The notes below the pieces were generated by a model that was given only the letters and a program-made list of their open reading frames with translations, ran no database searches and was not told where the DNA came from. This document shows positions 60,925-64,000 of a DNA stretch of 64,000 nucleotides, one piece after another. The stretch spans positions 8,184,001 to 8,248,000 of the forward strand of contig NC_060025.1 in assembly GCF_021134715.1 (NCBI RefSeq). The letters run 5' to 3'. Both the position numbers and the translations under genes were made by a program. The DNA comes from Daphnia pulex. Lineage: Eukaryota > Arthropoda > Branchiopoda > Diplostraca > Daphniidae. Position 1 is the stretch's first letter. The number at the start of each line of letters is the position of its first letter.

Positions 60925-63842
60925 ATGAAAATTCTGGACATTTGGCCGAATATGGCGTTTTTACTAACTTGTCGAAAGCAATTGATTTCAATTCTAATAA
61001 TAATCACGTTTCTTTTAATAACAGGCTTTGATTTCGCGCCAGACTTCAGCTTAAGTGGCCGACACTTGAAATTTGTCGCTTTCGACGTAAGAATATATTT
61101 TCCGCATAATACAAACAGTTTTTCATGTAAGAATAACTCTCGTGTTCTTATGCAGAATCCACCGTTCGACTCGGTGGTCAAAGGACCAAACGGCACTTTC
61201 ATTTTTTCTGGAGCGACAACTAACGTGGTCTTTTGGATAGCACAACGACTCAGATTTACGTGCGTCTAATTATTTCATCACTAGATAATCAGTTGCACAA
61301 AGCCTATACAAATAATTTACTTTCAACAGACCTAAAATCGTTGCAGTTGATCAAACACTTTTCGACAAATTGGGCGCACACGAGGCCACATTTTACCAAC
61401 TTATGAACCAAGTGAAAAGATAAAAATTTAGTAATTAGATTTTGACATTTCAAAAATTGTTTCGTAGGATGTGGACGGGATAGTGGGGGCCTTCTACTTG
61501 ACAATGGATCGGGTAGAAAGAATGGACTATTCGTTCTTTACGTGGACCGACGGATTTAGTCTTGTGGTACCAAATCCAGGAGAAGAAAGCAGATTATTCG
61601 CTTTCGTCCGTCCATTCCAACCCTGGGTGAACTACCACTTAATTTCACATTTCCCAGGCTATTTAATTACGATTTCATTATTTCAGGTTTGGATGTCAAT
61701 TCTCCTAAGCCTTCCCCTCGTAGTAGGCACAATGACATTTTTCACGTGGTTCTACAATCGTGGTCGTCCTAAGAATAGCATTGAAGTTCTCTCTGTAGAC
61801 ACCAACAGCCAATCAAACGGTGTTTCACCAGGAAGCAACTTTACTTTCTTTGGCTCCCACATGATTTACGTAATAAATACCATGACAAATCAAGGTAAAT
61901 TATTACTATACGTACAGTGGGTACCTAAAGTATCCGTACGGCTGAGAGGAGCAGTACGGAAAACGCGTTTTTCAAAACGCTCCCATAAATTGAATTCTCG
62001 TTGGAATGCAATAAAATTTATTTGTAAGGTTAAGATTAGGGTGGGGTTTCATCTGATTTTTTTTGGGAATTTTTCAACAACGCGATATGTGGTTTTTATC
62101 GCGTTGCGAAAGTATCCGTACGGCCGAGAGGCCTAGTAGGGAAATGGGCTTACTTTGGAGGCCTCTTATTCGGTAAATAAGTAACATTAAAGGGTGGGAA
62201 AGTTCTTAAAAAAAAGAGCTGCATTAGCTCTATATGTGGTCATAAGATCACATTTTTTAAGTTTCATTTATAGTAATGAAATCAAAAATGAAAACACGAA
62301 TTATAAGTTTTCCGTTTTCTTCCCCTCGATTCCCCATCACCAGTGTTGCCATATCAAAAAATATTTACCCTTTCTCTTTCTCCCTCTTCCGTCCAAGGGA
62401 AGAAAGAGATTTTGGGATATGGCAACACTGGTGATGGGGAATCGAGGGGAAGAAAACGGAAAACTTATAATTCGTGTTTTCATTTTTGATTTCATTACTA
62501 TAAATGAAACTTAAAAAATGTGATCTTATGACCACATATAGAGCTAATGCAGCTCTTTTTTTTAAGAACTTTCCCACCCTTTAATGTTACTTATTTACCG
62601 AATAAGAGGCCTCCAAAGTAAGCCCATTTCCCTACTAGGCCTCTCGGCCGTACGGATACTTTCGCAACGCGATAAAAACCACATATCGCGTTGTTGAAAA
62701 ATTCCCAAAAAAAATCAGATGAAACCCCACCCTAATCTTAACCTTACAAAAAAATTTTATTGCATTCCAACGAGAATTCAATTTATGGGAGCGTTTTGAA
62801 AAACGCGTTTTCCGTACTGCTCCTCTCAGCCGTACGGATACTTTAGGTACCCACTGTATTATTAATCGATTTAATTTAAACGCCCCAAAATTAAAATTGA
62901 TTCCTGAATCAATAAAAGGTGGGAGAGAAGCGGTTAGCCGCTTCTCATTTCGAGTACTGGCCGGTGCCTGGGTTTTGTGCGCAATGGTCCTAGTAAATTC
63001 GTACACGGGAATAGTCACTTCGGCCCTCACGACGCCTAAAATGAAACAGCCTATCAACACCCTGGAAGAATTAGCAGCAAGTAAGGAGGTCAAGATAGTC
63101 CTCAGAAGTGACACGGCGATCGGAGTACAAATTTTGGTAAAGCCCAGCAATAAGATATCAACATGGCATGTGCGGTATGATTGAATTTTAAAGCTTTTAA
63201 AATATAGCAAGCGACTTCGGGCATCTATAAAGTTCTTGCCGATCAAGCCCGGAGTGAACCTGATGAACGTATAGTTGCCGATCCTGGCAAGTTAAACGAA
63301 AGATTGAGGACTGGTCGCTACGCTTATCCATTCGTAAGTGATATCTACTTAATCTGGGAATCAAATTCATTAAAATCTACATTTTGTTTGTTCCCTGTTT
63401 AATTAGATGCATACTTTCACGATTGCCTTTGTCGGAACTCAATACAAAAAGGAAGGAAAGTGTCGGTTCAAGGCATCTAAAATTTTGTCGAGCTCGCACG
63501 GATATTATTTTTTCGTTTTGAAAAAAGGATCTTGGTACACACAACAATTTAGTCGAGGGTGAGTAAATCTCTACATGACTTTTATCACGCGTTACTTTAT
63601 CACAATGGCACGTGTGCAGGTTCATGGACCTGTGGGAGAGTGGCCTAACACGCTTCTGGATGAAGAATCGACCCACTATACCGAGGGCGGACGAATGTTT
63701 CGACACCAAACGCAGAGTTTCTCGATTGGCTGCTATCCAATTGTCTGATTTGACTAGCGCCTTCCTGATTCTGGGCATCGGGATCGGATTGGCGACACTG
63801 GCCTTTTTGCTGGAAATGATCTACTCGAAATGGCAACGCTAA
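60925..63842 (+). CDS. Variant ionotropic receptor (iGluR-related), 9 exons
   Basis: Exons 60925-61086, 61156-61259, 61330-61411, 61468-61626, 61687-61894, 62919-63136, 63208-63333, 63407-63558 and 63620-63842 encode 477 aa. After a hydrophobic start comes ligand-binding half S1 (LKFVAFDNPPFDSVVKGPNG; VDGIVGAFYLTMDRVERMDY). M1 follows (VWMSILLSLPLVVGTMTFF), a pore region (GSHMIYVINTMTNQGG), M3 ending YTGIVTSALTTPK (the SYTANLAAF-equivalent), S2 (PINTLEELAAS) and M4 (FLILGIGIGLATLAFLLEMI). There is no amino-terminal domain, so it is IR-like rather than a classical glutamate receptor. Such receptors act as chemosensory cation channels in dendrites. The pore segment lacks a clear Q/N-site motif of AMPA type. 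A 942-bp hairpin transposon sits in the fifth intron (61895-62918), which should be spliced out. Confidence 0.88.
61915..62856. mobile_element. 942-bp hairpin MITE, Tc1/mariner-like ends, TA duplication
   Basis: Begins CAGTGGGTACCTAAAGTATC and ends with its reverse complement, flanked by TA (61913-61914, 62857-62858). Position i pairs with 124771-i almost throughout, so it is two arms of about 440 bp around a 60-bp centre. The subterminal motif AAAGTATCCGTACGG recurs near 62108 within each arm. No transposase. CAGTG termini and TA duplication fit Tc1/mariner. The near-perfect arms suggest a young insertion. Confidence 0.9.
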
Positions 63843-64000
63843 AACACAACTGGGTTTTAGCTTTTGTAGTTTACCGATTAACGCACATTATATATTTAAT
63901 CGAGATATCCGTAGTGTGTTGACTATTATATCAGCTACTATTTACTGCCACCATTTTAGCCTTTATTAAGAATTTAACCGCGATAGTTATAAATCTGCTT
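63843..64000. other. 3' flank of the ionotropic-receptor gene
   Basis: AT-rich; no other feature. Confidence 0.5.

Overview
This window is animal nuclear DNA, most likely from a cladoceran crustacean (Daphnia or a close relative). The evidence is split genes with GT-AG introns of about 60-100 bp, eukaryotic tRNAs, TATA promoters with arthropod-type initiators, and arthropod families (Spaetzle, crustacean-type metallothionein, ionotropic receptor). Exons were joined by eye from splice sites and reading phase. Genus and family names are inference; no search was run.

Layout. 1-9.2 kb: a Spaetzle-like secreted ligand, a His-rich/Pro-rich secreted structural protein, tRNA-Thr and a 15-exon sushi-domain membrane protein. 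9.4-19 kb: two tRNA-Pro, tRNA-Ala and three paralogous single-pass receptors (one on the minus strand, two on the plus strand) with a small cysteine-rich ectodomain and a conserved, unfamiliar cytoplasmic tail. 22-29.3 kb: a secreted collagen-like gene converging on an acidic repeat-rich secreted protein. The latter's last exon is split by a young, broken DIRS-type element.

31.5-34.5 kb: a 3,035-bp foldback element with about 1 kb inverted arms and a 6-bp target duplication. 34.8-36.6 kb: a leucine-rich-repeat gene. 38.4-41.6 kb: a decayed LDL-receptor-related gene. 41.8-57.2 kb: a very large, nearly identical inverted repeat (arms about 6.5 kb, spacer about 2.4 kb), seeded with short inverted-repeat transposons and carrying a small spliced gene in each arm. 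59.3-59.8 kb: a four-exon metallothionein with metal-response-like promoter motifs. 60.9-63.8 kb: a nine-exon variant ionotropic receptor with a 942-bp hairpin transposon in one intron.

The best candidates for something undescribed are the three-member receptor family and the large palindrome. The receptors sit beside a sushi-domain receptor and in the same window as a Spaetzle-like ligand, so an immune or developmental signalling role is possible but not shown.
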